From positions 514,472-578,471 of the forward strand of contig NZ_QZEX01000002.1 of NCBI RefSeq assembly GCF_003646465.1: a stretch of 64,000 nt of DNA. Direction: 5' to 3'. The DNA comes from Chachezhania antarctica. Lineage in GTDB: Bacteria > Pseudomonadota > Alphaproteobacteria > Rhodobacterales > Rhodobacteraceae. Under the pieces are notes generated by a model. The model had not been told where the DNA came from. It saw only the letters and a program-made list of their open reading frames with translations, and searched no databases. Below are positions 1-8,775 of the stretch, one piece after another (position 1 is the stretch's first letter; each line of letters begins with the position of its first letter). The translations under genes and the position numbers were made by a program.

Positions 1-519
1 GTCTTCGACCGCGACGGCTCGGAAATCGCCGCCGAGGGCCTGCGCCGGATCGCTGAGCTCTACCGCATCGAGGCCGAGATCCGGGGCTTGGGCCCGGGCC
101 AACGTCTGTCGGCCCGTCAGGCCCGCAGCGCGCCCCTCGTGGCCGAGTTCGGTGATTGGCTGCAGGCACAGCGTCTGCGTATCTCGGCCAAGTCGCGCCT
201 CGGCGAGAAACTGACCTACATCCACCGCCAGTGGGGCGGCCTGCAGACCTTCCTCCACGACGGCCGCGTCGAGATGGACTCCAACGCCGTCGAAAATCTG
301 ATCCGCCCGATCGCCCTGACAAGAAAGAACGCACTCTTCGCCGGCCACGACGAGGGCGGCCGCACCTGGGCCCGCATCGCCTCCCTGATCGCAACCGCGA
401 AGTTCAACGGCGTCGAGCCCATGGCCTATTTGAAGGCGACCCTTGAAGCCATCGCCGCCGGTCACCCGGCCAGCAGGATCGACGAGCTGCTACCTTGGAA
501 CTTCACCCCGTCAAGCTGA
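1..519 (+). CDS. IS66-family transposase, C-terminal part (5' end outside window)
   Basis: The frame is open from base 1, so the gene enters from outside the window. Only the last 172 codons are present. They carry the IS66 transposase C-terminal signature: a segment on the catalytic acidic residue (VEMDSNAVENLIRPIAL), then the KNALFAGHDEGG block and the short C-terminal tail ending near ELLPWNF. IS66 elements encode accessory proteins TnpA and TnpB upstream of this TnpC-type DDE transposase; those would lie to the left. The gene ends 28 bases before the inferred right end of the element. A 143-residue reading from the ATG at 88 is only an internal methionine. Confidence 0.9.
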   Translation, partial: VFDRDGSEIAAEGLRRIAELYRIEAEIRGLGPGQRLSARQARSAPLVAEFGDWLQAQRLRISAKSRLGEKLTYIHRQWGGLQTFLHDGRVEMDSNAVENLIRPIALTRKNALFAGHDEGGRTWARIASLIATAKFNGVEPMAYLKATLEAIAAGHPASRIDELLPWNFTPSS

Positions 520-547
520 ACAGGCGTGGGGTGGCGACAGCGCTTAC
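518..547 (+). mobile_element. right end and terminal inverted repeat of the IS66 element
   Basis: The bases just after the transposase stop end in CAGCGCTTAC at 547. Read from the outside on the minus strand this begins GTAAGCGCTGTCGCC, and GTAA is the usual start of IS66 terminal repeats. The element therefore ends at about 547. Bases 548-555 (GGCTATCG) would be the right copy of an 8-bp target duplication. The left copy lies outside the window and cannot be checked. Confidence 0.7.
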
Positions 548-548
548 G

Positions 549-887
549 GCTATCGCCTTCGGAAAACATGAAGTCGACATTTCACCTGACTTTAGCTTCA
601 AGGCAAATCAGGAAATTTTCGAAGTCTTCATTTATCCCTATAAGTCACCTCCACTCAAGCAGCAACAGAGGCATGCGATCGTTAACGCCATTGCCGCGAC
701 CGAGAGGAAAGTCCCGCATTTCTTAATTTTGGCAGAGTACCCAGAACTGTCCGGGATACGAAAATTCAGAGCAGAAACCTTTGATTTTCGTTACAGAGTT
801 ACTGAAGAGGGCTTCATAAAACACATGGAAACCTTCTATGATCTCCTCGACGAACGATCCAAAACAGGAGATTTATTCGGAGGATAG
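549..887 (+). pseudogene. 3' remnant of an unknown gene cut by the IS66 insertion
   Basis: Immediately past the IS66 end an open frame runs for about 112 codons and stops at 887. It can be read back into the IS end to an ATG at 495, but that ATG overlaps the transposase gene and gives hybrid residues, so the true start has been lost. The codon use is AT-richer than the IS. The product is mixed alpha/beta in character, with a KANQEIFEVFIYPYKSPP segment and an acidic C-terminus ending DLFGG. I do not recognise a family. The stop is 3 bases before the next start and a GGAGG at 879-883 serves that next gene, so it was an upstream member of the same operon. Confidence 0.6.
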
Positions 888-890
888 TGC

Positions 891-1151
891 ATGGGCGACG
901 ATCGTGTCTGCCGCACTTGCGATCCCCCACCGCATGACCCGCCGCCTCAGAACTTTAGCTGAAAAGTTGTTGACGCACCCCAGTCACTTCATGAAGCAAC
1001 AGGCCACTATCGCATAATTTGGATGGAGGATGGCATGGTGGCCCGCAGGAAGAAACGTGCCACAGAAACTTCACTATCGAGCAACCTCTCGCGCCCAGAG
1101 TCCAATGAAATTTCCCTTACTGTTCAATACGCAAGCGCCAGGCTCACGTGA
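891..1151 (+). pseudogene. small gene of about 86 codons with an in-frame TGA
   Basis: ATG 891 has a good GGAGG site at 879-883 (7-base spacing). The frame hits TGA at 960-962 after 23 codons (a Cys-x-x-Cys and several His-Pro pairs), but the same frame then stays open for 62 more codons to TGA at 1149-1151. The second part (KVVDAPQSLHEATGHYRIIW, then a basic stretch) reads like protein. The final stop overlaps the GTG at 1148 of the next gene by GTGA, a typical coupled junction. The simplest reading is one small gene with a nonsense mutation. A restart at ATG 1023 or 1035, preceded by GGAGG at 1025-1029, is also possible. No family recognised. Confidence 0.45.
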
Positions 1152-2407
1152 TCTATGTCAGGGGTTCGATCTTGATTAAAATTCTTCACACTGCTGACGT
1201 CCATTTGGACTCTCCCCTCAGGTCACTGGCCTTGCGCAACTCGGACCTTCGCGACGCGGTTGCAGCAGCCTCCCGGTCCGCTTTCCGCGGACTGGTCGAT
1301 TTCGCCATCTCCGAACAGCTCTCCGCAGTCCTGATTTCCGGCGATCTGTTCGATGGAAAAGAGCGCAGCGCAAGAACGGGCGCCTTCCTGATGGCCGAGC
1401 TTGATCGCCTTGGCGATGCGGGGATCAAAGTTTTCTACATCAAAGGCAATCATGATGCCGAGAACCCGATCACCGGAGCGCTTGATCTGCCTGCCCAAGT
1501 TCACGCTTTCGATGCACGCGGCGGCATGGTGCCGCTGACAGACGACATCGTGATCCACGGTGTCAGCTTCGCGGACCGTCACGCGCCCGACAGCCTTCTG
1601 CCGCGGTTCAAACCGCCGGTTCCGGGCGTGGTGAATATTGCCATGCTGCACAGCTCGCTTGGCGGTGCGGCGGGTCATGATATCTATGCCCCCTGCAGCC
1701 TCGCCGATCTGGCCGGCATGGGGTTCGATTATTGGGCGCTCGGCCATATCCACAAACGGCAGGTCCATTCGGCCGCACCCTGGATTGTCATGCCCGGCAC
1801 CCCGCAGGGGCGAGATATAGGCGAGTCCGGCCCAAAATCCGCGACGCTGCTGACCATCGATCAGGGCCAGATCGATATTAGCGAAGTACCCAGTTCGGTC
1901 GTGGAATTCGCCCAAAGCGAACTGGATGTGACAGAGACGGAGAGCGACGAGGCTCTGCGCGGGCTGCTGAAGTCCCACCTGAGTGCGATGCGCAACCAGA
2001 TCGCGGCGCCGATCGGCGTTATCCGACTGATCTTGACCGGAACGCCGAAGCGCCATTGGCAAATCCTACGGGATCGCGATGTCTGGATCGAACAGGTGAA
2101 CGAGCTTGCCCAGGCCACCGGGGATCTCTGGATCGACAAACTCCTGTTCGACCTGCCGCCGCCGGACGCAACCGAAGGCGCAAGCGGCGCCGCCGACGAA
2201 CTGGCGACGATCATGGCAACGATCCGCGGCGAGCCCGGCTTTGCCGCCCTCGCCCGCGACGAGGTCGAGACCGTCCTGCAGGAACTGCCCGTTACCCTGC
2301 GCGACCGCTTGCTGCCGGATGAGGCCGCGCGCGATGCGATGGTGGATAAATTGACCAAGGCCGGCGCCGACGTCGTCCTGGCCCAGATGAAGGGGGCCGG
2401 ACACTGA
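1148..2407 (+). CDS. SbcD/YhaO-like metallophosphoesterase (DNA exonuclease subunit)
   Basis: This is a calcineurin-like phosphoesterase with every metal-binding motif of the SbcD/Mre11/YhaO group: DVH near residue 17, GDLFD near 65, GNHD near 100, a conserved His in LHSSLGG near 168, and GHIH near 199. At 419 residues it matches the family. The C-terminal 170 residues resemble the capping and ATPase-contact region rather than a catalytic fold. The start is ambiguous: GTG 1148 overlaps the previous stop by four bases, while TTG 1172 has an AGGGG site and gives the family-like beginning MIKILHTADVHLDSP. Its stop overlaps the ATG of the SbcC-like gene by one base, so the two are co-translated. 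It probably forms an ATP-driven nuclease with that partner. Confidence 0.9.
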   Translation: MIYVRGSILIKILHTADVHLDSPLRSLALRNSDLRDAVAAASRSAFRGLVDFAISEQLSAVLISGDLFDGKERSARTGAFLMAELDRLGDAGIKVFYIKGNHDAENPITGALDLPAQVHAFDARGGMVPLTDDIVIHGVSFADRHAPDSLLPRFKPPVPGVVNIAMLHSSLGGAAGHDIYAPCSLADLAGMGFDYWALGHIHKRQVHSAAPWIVMPGTPQGRDIGESGPKSATLLTIDQGQIDISEVPSSVVEFAQSELDVTETESDEALRGLLKSHLSAMRNQIAAPIGVIRLILTGTPKRHWQILRDRDVWIEQVNELAQATGDLWIDKLLFDLPPPDATEGASGAADELATIMATIRGEPGFAALARDEVETVLQELPVTLRDRLLPDEAARDAMVDKLTKAGADVVLAQMKGAGH

Positions 2408-5400
2408 TGCGGCTCCAGCGCCTCTCCCTTGATCGTTTCGGCCATTTCACCGACCGGCACTTCGACTTTGGCTCGGCCTCCGATGGCCATGATTTCCACA
2501 TCATCTATGGCCCGAACGAAGCCGGAAAAACCACCACGATGGAAGCCGTCCTACGGCTATTCTACGGCTTCCCGCTGCGCGAGGGCTATGCGTTCAAGCA
2601 TCCGCGCAATAACCTCCAAGTCTCGGCCAGGCTGGACATCGACGGTGTCTTGCGTGATTTCACGCGACTACCGACGCGCAGCGGATCGCTGGTCGACGCG
2701 ACCGGCACCCCGCTGCCCGAGGCTGCCCTCTCCGCCCATCTCGCGGGATTGTCCGAAGAGGATTACCGCCGCCTGCTCTGCCTTGACGACGAGACAATCG
2801 AACGCGGCGGCGAAGAGATCGCAAATGCCGAAGGGGATATCGGGCGCCTGCTCTTTTCCGCTGCAGCGGGCGTGGCCGACCTGAGCACCGTTCTGGATCA
2901 AGTCCGCGAGCGGGCCGACGCGCTATGGAAGAAACGCGGACGCACCACCCACATGGCCGAATTGAAACGCGCCTTGGCCGACGTTGAAAAAGAGATCAAA
3001 GACCGCGACGTGACCGCCAGCGCCTGGAAGGCCCTCAAGAAAGATTTGCGCAAGGCACAAGAGGCCGAGCGGGAGGCGCGCAAGACGCGGGATGCGCTGA
3101 ATCTGACGAAGGCGCGCATGGAGGCGCAGCGGCGTGCCCTGCCCCTGATGGGCGAGATCCGGGACCTGGAACAGGCGATTGCCTCTTTCGCGAGTTATCC
3201 CGATCATCTGGATTTCGATCCGGAACGGCTGATCGAGCTAAACAGAGACCGTGGGCTGGCCACACAGAATATCGCACGCCTGACCGAGGAGATCGCGAAC
3301 CTCAGGGAAAATCGCGACGCCGTCGCCTTGGATCCGAAGCGTCTTGAGCTTTCGACCGCGCTGGCAGCGCTGGAGGATCTCGCCGCGCGGGATCGAACCG
3401 CACAGCTCGACCTTGACAGGCGCGAGGACGAACGGCGGGCCGCGGAGGCATCGATGAAGCAGGCTGCATGGGATCTTGGGGTCACCTCGCCAGACGTCGA
3501 TCTGCAAGGGCTGGTCCTGTCGGGCGCCGATATTGCGTCTCTGGAGAGCGCCAGGGAAGCTTTGCGCGAGGCGATTTCCCAAGAAAAGATCGAGGCGCGC
3601 GAAACCGCCGAATTGAAAGAGCGGGTGATCGCCGCGACCGAAGCCATGCAGGATGGCGCGCCCGCGGATGAGGAACGCCCACAGGTAGCAGATATTCTGC
3701 TGCGCTTCGATGCGGAGACCCTCGCCCCTGCCTACGCCGCAGCGCAACAGGCGATCGCGGATATGAAGATCAAGGCGCGGCGCTCCCTGGCTGCGCTCTC
3801 ATTCGCAGGCGTCACTTTCGATCACCTACCCGCCTGCCCGACCTCCCGTCACCAGGCAACCAACTGGGCCGAGCGCCATCAGGACTTGCTTCACGACCTG
3901 CGCACGACAACGGCAAAGCGCGACGAGCATCTGGAGGATGCGGAGGCCCGCGGGGCTCAGGCCAAATCACTGGCCCGGGACGCGAAGCTCATCTCGGATG
4001 CCGATGCCGAGGATCTGCGCGCGCGGCGCGATGCACGCTGGGCGGAGCATCTTGCCGCCTTGGACAGACAGACCGCCGCCGACTTCCACGAGGCAATGCA
4101 AGGGCATGATATCGCTGCCGAAGCGCGATTGGCGCAGTCCCGCGAACTGGCACAGCTCCGCGAAATCGGCCAGGCCGAAGCCCAGGCCCGCGCCCGTGCG
4201 GCTCAGACCGACAAACGCCTGGAAACCCTTCGTGAAGAACGCACCAATATCGAGGCCTCGGTCAGCGCGGCGGCGGCTCAGGTTGGCCTTCCAGACAGCA
4301 TCACGGCTGCGGAATGGTTGGACTGGCGGCGAAGTCACGAGGCGGCCAGCGAAGATGCCCAGGCCCTGCGCGATACCGAAGAGACCAATCAATCCACCCT
4401 CCAACGCGCCGACGCCCTACTGGCCGAGCTGGCCCGGACCCTGCCCTTTCCCCCGACAGATCTGACCGGCGCCCTGGCGGCGGCCCGGCGTCAGGCCGAG
4501 GACGACCGCAAGCAAACCGACGCCCATACAACGGCCGAGGCAACCCTGCGACAGGCGCAGCGGGATCTTGCCCGGCGCGAAGAGCGTTACGCAAAAGCGT
4601 TTAAGGCAAGGGAGGATACGAAGAAGACCTGGCGCGCACTGGTCCACGACCTCCTCGGAGTGGCATTGCCCCCCGAACGGCTGGAGGCATCGCTGGAGCC
4701 CCTGCGCGCTTTGCGCGAACACGAAAACACACGGGCCGCGGCCGGGCGCCGGATCACAACCATGCAGGCGGACCAAAAGCAGTTCACCCAGGAGATCGAC
4801 AGCCTGGCACGCGCCCATGGGCAGGAGCCTCACGCAACGGCGGCAAAGACATTCGCCGCCCTCAAAACCCTGGCGGAAAAAGCGCGCTCGGCCACTGAGA
4901 CGGGCCGAAAACTCGACACCGCGATCGAGACGGCCGAGGCCGATCTCGTCGAACACAAGGATCGACAAAACGCCATCGACCAAGAGGTCGCGACCATCGC
5001 CATGCTTTTCCCCAATACGACCACCCCGGGCGATATCGGCGCCCTGCGCGAGGCCGCAATTCGCACGCAGAAAGCAATCGACAACCGCGCCGCGCTGGCG
5101 AAAATCACCCGCCAGGTCCTGGCCGAACTGGGCACGACCGACATCGAGACAGCCCGCGCCCAGCTTGCAGAGACCTCAGTTGCCGCATTGGAGGGCGAAC
5201 TCGACAGCAACCGATCCGATCTTGCCCATGCCGAGGAAGAGCTGACCCTCGCCATTCAAAACCGCACAGCCGCCGAATATGCCCTAGCCGAGGTGAAGGG
5301 AGACGACACGGTTGCGGAATTGGTCGAGCAGAAAGCGACGCTGGAACTGCAGCTCGAAGAGGCTGCCTTGGAGCATCTCGAACTTTCCCTGGGCCATCAC

Positions 5401-5844
5401 CTCGCCTCCGACGCCATCCGGCGCTATCGCGACAGCCATCGCAGCGGCATGTTGACGGCCACGGAAGACTGCTTCGCCAGTCTCACGCAAGGCGCCTATC
5501 CGACGCTGAGTACCCAGATCGACAAGGAGTCCGAGATTTTGCTCGCCGTCGATGGCAATGGGGTCAGCAAGCGTGCGGCCGAAATGTCCAAGGGCACGCG
5601 CTTTCAGCTATACTTAGCTCTGCGGGCAGCGGCCCACGAACAACTTGTCGCGCAGGGCACGAGGCTTCCGTTCTTTTGCGACGACATATTCGAAACCTTC
5701 GACGAGGCGCGCACCAGCGCCGCCTGCCGCGTCATGGAAGCCATCGGCGCGCGCGGCCAAGCGATCTACCTGACCCACCACCGCCACGTGGTCGAGATCG
5801 CAAAGAGCGTTTGCGTAACGCCTCCGGTCATTCATGAACTTTAA
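2407..5844 (+). CDS. SbcC/YhaN-like SMC-type ATPase
   Basis: The 1145-residue protein has a Rad50/SbcC layout. An N-terminal Walker A sits at about residues 35-42 (GPNEAGKT), followed by a long, charged, coiled-coil-rich middle. The C-terminal half-site has an ABC-type signature near 1060 (MSKGTRFQLYLAL), Walker B near 1089 (PFFCDDIFETFDE) and an H-loop in LTHHRH. The residues after Walker A fit the YhaN (AAA_27) subgroup. I find no Cys-x-x-Cys zinc hook at the centre of the coiled coil, as expected for YhaN and unlike Rad50. It starts on the last base of the nuclease stop and is followed 24 bases later by a dGTPase. The role is inferred to be DNA-end sensing or processing. Confidence 0.9.
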   Translation: MRLQRLSLDRFGHFTDRHFDFGSASDGHDFHIIYGPNEAGKTTTMEAVLRLFYGFPLREGYAFKHPRNNLQVSARLDIDGVLRDFTRLPTRSGSLVDATGTPLPEAALSAHLAGLSEEDYRRLLCLDDETIERGGEEIANAEGDIGRLLFSAAAGVADLSTVLDQVRERADALWKKRGRTTHMAELKRALADVEKEIKDRDVTASAWKALKKDLRKAQEAEREARKTRDALNLTKARMEAQRRALPLMGEIRDLEQAIASFASYPDHLDFDPERLIELNRDRGLATQNIARLTEEIANLRENRDAVALDPKRLELSTALAALEDLAARDRTAQLDLDRREDERRAAEASMKQAAWDLGVTSPDVDLQGLVLSGADIASLESAREALREAISQEKIEARETAELKERVIAATEAMQDGAPADEERPQVADILLRFDAETLAPAYAAAQQAIADMKIKARRSLAALSFAGVTFDHLPACPTSRHQATNWAERHQDLLHDLRTTTAKRDEHLEDAEARGAQAKSLARDAKLISDADAEDLRARRDARWAEHLAALDRQTAADFHEAMQGHDIAAEARLAQSRELAQLREIGQAEAQARARAAQTDKRLETLREERTNIEASVSAAAAQVGLPDSITAAEWLDWRRSHEAASEDAQALRDTEETNQSTLQRADALLAELARTLPFPPTDLTGALAAARRQAEDDRKQTDAHTTAEATLRQAQRDLARREERYAKAFKAREDTKKTWRALVHDLLGVALPPERLEASLEPLRALREHENTRAAAGRRITTMQADQKQFTQEIDSLARAHGQEPHATAAKTFAALKTLAEKARSATETGRKLDTAIETAEADLVEHKDRQNAIDQEVATIAMLFPNTTTPGDIGALREAAIRTQKAIDNRAALAKITRQVLAELGTTDIETARAQLAETSVAALEGELDSNRSDLAHAEEELTLAIQNRTAAEYALAEVKGDDTVAELVEQKATLELQLEEAALEHLELSLGHHLASDAIRRYRDSHRSGMLTATEDCFASLTQGAYPTLSTQIDKESEILLAVDGNGVSKRAAEMSKGTRFQLYLALRAAAHEQLVAQGTRLPFFCDDIFETFDEARTSAACRVMEAIGARGQAIYLTHHRHVVEIAKSVCVTPPVIHEL

Positions 5845-5868
5845 GACATCGCGCCGAGGAGAGTTGAT

Positions 5869-7209
5869 TTGAGTACTTGGAATGCTCGCCGAGAGGCCTG
5901 GAACCCGCAGAAGGAAGACGCCCGGAATATCGGGGATGTCGACTATGGCCGGGTGATCCATTCGGCATCATTCAGAAGATTGCAGGGCAAGACCCAGATC
6001 CTGAATCTCGGCGACAGTGACTTCTATCGCACGCGCTTGACGCATTCCTTGGAAGTTGCTCAGATCGCGGGAGGGCTCGCAGTCCAGCTCGCGCGCAGTT
6101 TCCCCGATCACTCGGCAACGGCAAGTCTCCCGGACCGCAGCCAAATCCATGCGATCGCCTGCTCCCACGACCTGGGCCACCCACCATTTGGCCATGGCGG
6201 TGAAGTCGCACTGAACTACTGCATGCGCGATGCGGAAGGGTTCGAGGGCAACGGCCAGACCCTGCGTCTCCTGGCACGGCTCGAAAACTTCTCTGCCGCT
6301 GCGGGGGCCAACCTGTCACGTCGTTCCATGCTTGGCGTCTTGAAATACCCTGTTGCACTCTCAAGGTTGCGCAACCCCGAATTGCGCCCGCGGTTGCAGG
6401 CGGGCCCTTCGGTTCTGCAAACCATCGACTTGAAAGCCTCGACTCCGCCAAAGGGATATCTCGACAGCGAAACCGACGTCGTCGACTGGATTCTCGAGCC
6501 GCTCGGCAATGCCGATCGGGATGCCTTCACGTTGATCGAAAAGCGCGAAGGCAAGCATGCCCGCACTCTCCACAAGTCTCTCGATTGCAGCATCATGGAT
6601 CTCGCGGACGATATCGCCTACGGGGTCCATGATTTGGAGGATGCCATTGCACTTCGGCTCGTCACAGAGCGCCAGTTCCGCGACCTCGTTCCCGAGGAAT
6701 CCTGCAAGATCTTTGTCGAAGAAAGGCGGCTGAAGGGCCCCACCGAGAGCAACGCCCCATACGAGGCCATGGTCGACGGGCTGTTTGGCGACAGCAACAC
6801 GCGCAAGCGCTGGATCAGCCGGTGGGTCAATCATCTGATTACACCCGTCCGTTTCATCGAATGTCCCGAATTCCAAGACCCCTTGCTCCGCTGGCGCGTC
6901 GAGATTCCAGAAGGTCAGGCCCGCTTCCTCAAGGCCCTAAAAGAGCTCGTAATGCAGGTGGTTATTCGCAGTCCGGGCGTGCAACATCTCGAATTCAAGG
7001 GGCAATCCATGGTTGTCTCGGTCTTTGAAGCCATGCAATCAGATCCAGAACGTTTGCTCCCGCGCGATGCGCAAGCGAAATTCGACGCAGCAGATGGCGA
7101 CCTCCGGCACATCAGCGATTTCGTGGCCGGTATGACAGACACCTATCTGCTCAAGACCTATGAAAGGCTGTTCGAGCCGAGGATGGGCTCAGTGTTCGAC
7201 AAGCTTTAG
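5869..7209 (+). CDS. dgt: deoxyguanosinetriphosphate triphosphohydrolase (dGTPase)
   Basis: This is an HD-superfamily dNTP triphosphohydrolase that cleaves dGTP to deoxyguanosine and triphosphate. The N-terminus has the family pattern FRRLQGKTQ, the metal His lies in THSLEVAQ (residue 58), the HD pair in SHDLGHPPFGHGGE (about 99), and the closing Asp in DLADDIAYGVHDLEDA (about 245). The length of 446 residues is normal. The start is TTG 5869, supported by GAGGAGAG at 5856-5863; no ATG fits. It is the last gene of the YhaO/YhaN-like operon, 24 bases behind it. Housekeeping dgt genes occur in many bacteria, but dGTPases are also known to protect against phage by draining dNTPs, and this location favours that reading. 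Confidence 0.92.
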   Translation: MSTWNARREAWNPQKEDARNIGDVDYGRVIHSASFRRLQGKTQILNLGDSDFYRTRLTHSLEVAQIAGGLAVQLARSFPDHSATASLPDRSQIHAIACSHDLGHPPFGHGGEVALNYCMRDAEGFEGNGQTLRLLARLENFSAAAGANLSRRSMLGVLKYPVALSRLRNPELRPRLQAGPSVLQTIDLKASTPPKGYLDSETDVVDWILEPLGNADRDAFTLIEKREGKHARTLHKSLDCSIMDLADDIAYGVHDLEDAIALRLVTERQFRDLVPEESCKIFVEERRLKGPTESNAPYEAMVDGLFGDSNTRKRWISRWVNHLITPVRFIECPEFQDPLLRWRVEIPEGQARFLKALKELVMQVVIRSPGVQHLEFKGQSMVVSVFEAMQSDPERLLPRDAQAKFDAADGDLRHISDFVAGMTDTYLLKTYERLFEPRMGSVFDKL

Positions 7210-7632
7210 TGAGCACTGTCCCTAGGGCGATGCTCAACCGCTCTAGCGGCCGCGTCGAAGTTCAAGCGCGATGGCCTGCTTAAAAGCGCGAGGCCCGCGG
7301 GGAGCTACACAAGTTGCCGGGACATCATCTGGGTATCTCCCGCGACAGGCGCCGGGAACCACTCTCCCAGGCCTCAACCCGTCGCCGTGAAACCGGTCAA
7401 ACTGGTACCCTTTCTGGCAAACGATGCTTAGTTGTTGGACTCCCACGCCTGTAATTCATCGGTGTTGACCTGCGCTCGAAAATGGCAGATGTTGATCTCG
7501 GCCTTTCTCGCAGGCCGGTGTGCCCGCCATGCGAAGCTTTGCAGCGACCTTGACTTCGAACAGCAGACTTCATGCCATCGGCGGGTCTGATTAGCAGCGG
7601 GCACCTAGTCGGATCCAGCTTGGACATGGATC
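7210..7632. other. gap after the dGTPase gene, no supported feature
   Basis: About 420 bases without a convincing gene. Short open frames exist on the minus strand (7243-7446, 7397-7627), but they lack ribosome sites and have basic, low-complexity products typical of chance frames. No tRNA, terminator or repeat was seen. Confidence 0.5.
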
Positions 7633-8775
7633 ATGACAGAGAACGACAAGCTTAAAACATTGAAGCTCTTGGCAAAGCGTTGCGCCAGAGCGATGGGGCA
7701 ACCGCAACATGTGGCACTCGACTTTGTTGCCAATCGTTTGGGCTTTCCTCATTGGAACGCATTGACAGGAAGCGCCAATAGAGAGTGGACCCCATCCGAA
7801 GCACAAGTCGCCTCAATCAAGGCGTTTGTGGAACGCATTACTTCCTACGAAGGCGCGGCCTTTGACCATGTATTCGGAGGGCCCAATGCAATTACTCGGG
7901 GAGATGTAAGGGGGCATCCATACGAGTTGAAGACAATGCTCGGCGACGTTTATATGGAAGGTGAGGGCTGGCGAATAGTGCTGCCAGAAAACCCCTCGGC
8001 GGCCCCTAATGTCGAGATAGACATCAGCCACGCCCAGACCAGCCCGATAAATGATCGAGTGCTGCTTGCAGAGGCGATCGGAATTGCCAAGGAGTTGATG
8101 AAGAGCGTCAAGGCACGACGATTTTCTGATTGGCCACGGCGCGCCACAAAACCGGATGCAGAGGGAACGGTCCGCCATCCGTTCTTGGAGATGGAGAAAT
8201 CAAACCTCTGGTACTGCCTTCACTGCGACGCAGAGATCACCGGTCCACAGATCGCTGGAAACCAATGGCACTGCCCCGGCTGCGGCGCTTCACCGATCAA
8301 CATCTTTCCAGAAGCCTTCTGGCTGGGACGGAACGATGAAAAGCCAGCGCCAGTCCAATCCCGCGCCGAAGAGCAAGAGATTGAACCCATCGTGTCAGTT
8401 GTTGATCCGCGGCCTAGGCTTGATCTCAACAAGAACCAGGTGACCCATCTGATCCGATCAGCCCTGTTCGAGGATGCCGCGAGTGCCAGCGAGCGAATGG
8501 GAGCGAGTCTGGCCGAGATCTGGGTTGATGACGATCTCGAGGTGATTGTTTCCCTCGAGGATCACTACTGGCCCGAGGACAAAGAGCCGACCGCTGCGAT
8601 CAAAGTGGCCGCACTGCTTGGGATCGAAATTGAGTTGGAAGTTACTTGGTCGGATCCGTTGTTCGCATGGCCAGGTTTGGGCACTATGACCCGGAGCACG
8701 GCCGAATATACGCGCATGATGCTTGATGCCTACCGCAGTAAAGGCATCGTGGAAGAAAGGGGTGGAAACCGATAG
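7633..8775 (+). CDS. uncharacterised protein with a C4 zinc ribbon
   Basis: A 380-residue protein of unknown function. The first 50 residues form a helical segment with the pattern LKLLAKRCARAMGQPQH then LGFPHWNAL; I have seen similar N-termini in proteins labelled glyoxalase-like, so this is a resemblance, not an assignment. Residues about 60-180 are a mixed domain without a motif I recognise. Cysteines 195, 198, 214 and 217 form a clear CxxC-x15-CxxC zinc ribbon. The C-terminal 120 residues are acidic and end in a short basic tail. It stands alone between two defence-like operons, with gaps of over 400 bases on each side. A DNA- or RNA-binding role would be a guess. Confidence 0.75.
   Translation: MTENDKLKTLKLLAKRCARAMGQPQHVALDFVANRLGFPHWNALTGSANREWTPSEAQVASIKAFVERITSYEGAAFDHVFGGPNAITRGDVRGHPYELKTMLGDVYMEGEGWRIVLPENPSAAPNVEIDISHAQTSPINDRVLLAEAIGIAKELMKSVKARRFSDWPRRATKPDAEGTVRHPFLEMEKSNLWYCLHCDAEITGPQIAGNQWHCPGCGASPINIFPEAFWLGRNDEKPAPVQSRAEEQEIEPIVSVVDPRPRLDLNKNQVTHLIRSALFEDAASASERMGASLAEIWVDDDLEVIVSLEDHYWPEDKEPTAAIKVAALLGIEIELEVTWSDPLFAWPGLGTMTRSTAEYTRMMLDAYRSKGIVEERGGNR

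Noticed and set aside
960-962. The in-frame TGA as a selenocysteine codon
   Set aside because: No SECIS-like hairpin was seen just after it and there is no selenoprotein context; a nonsense mutation is simpler.
1023-1151. The C-terminal part of the broken small gene as a YbeY-like protein, from the string SLTVQYAS
   Set aside because: Only a few residues match, and the metal-binding His pattern of YbeY is absent.
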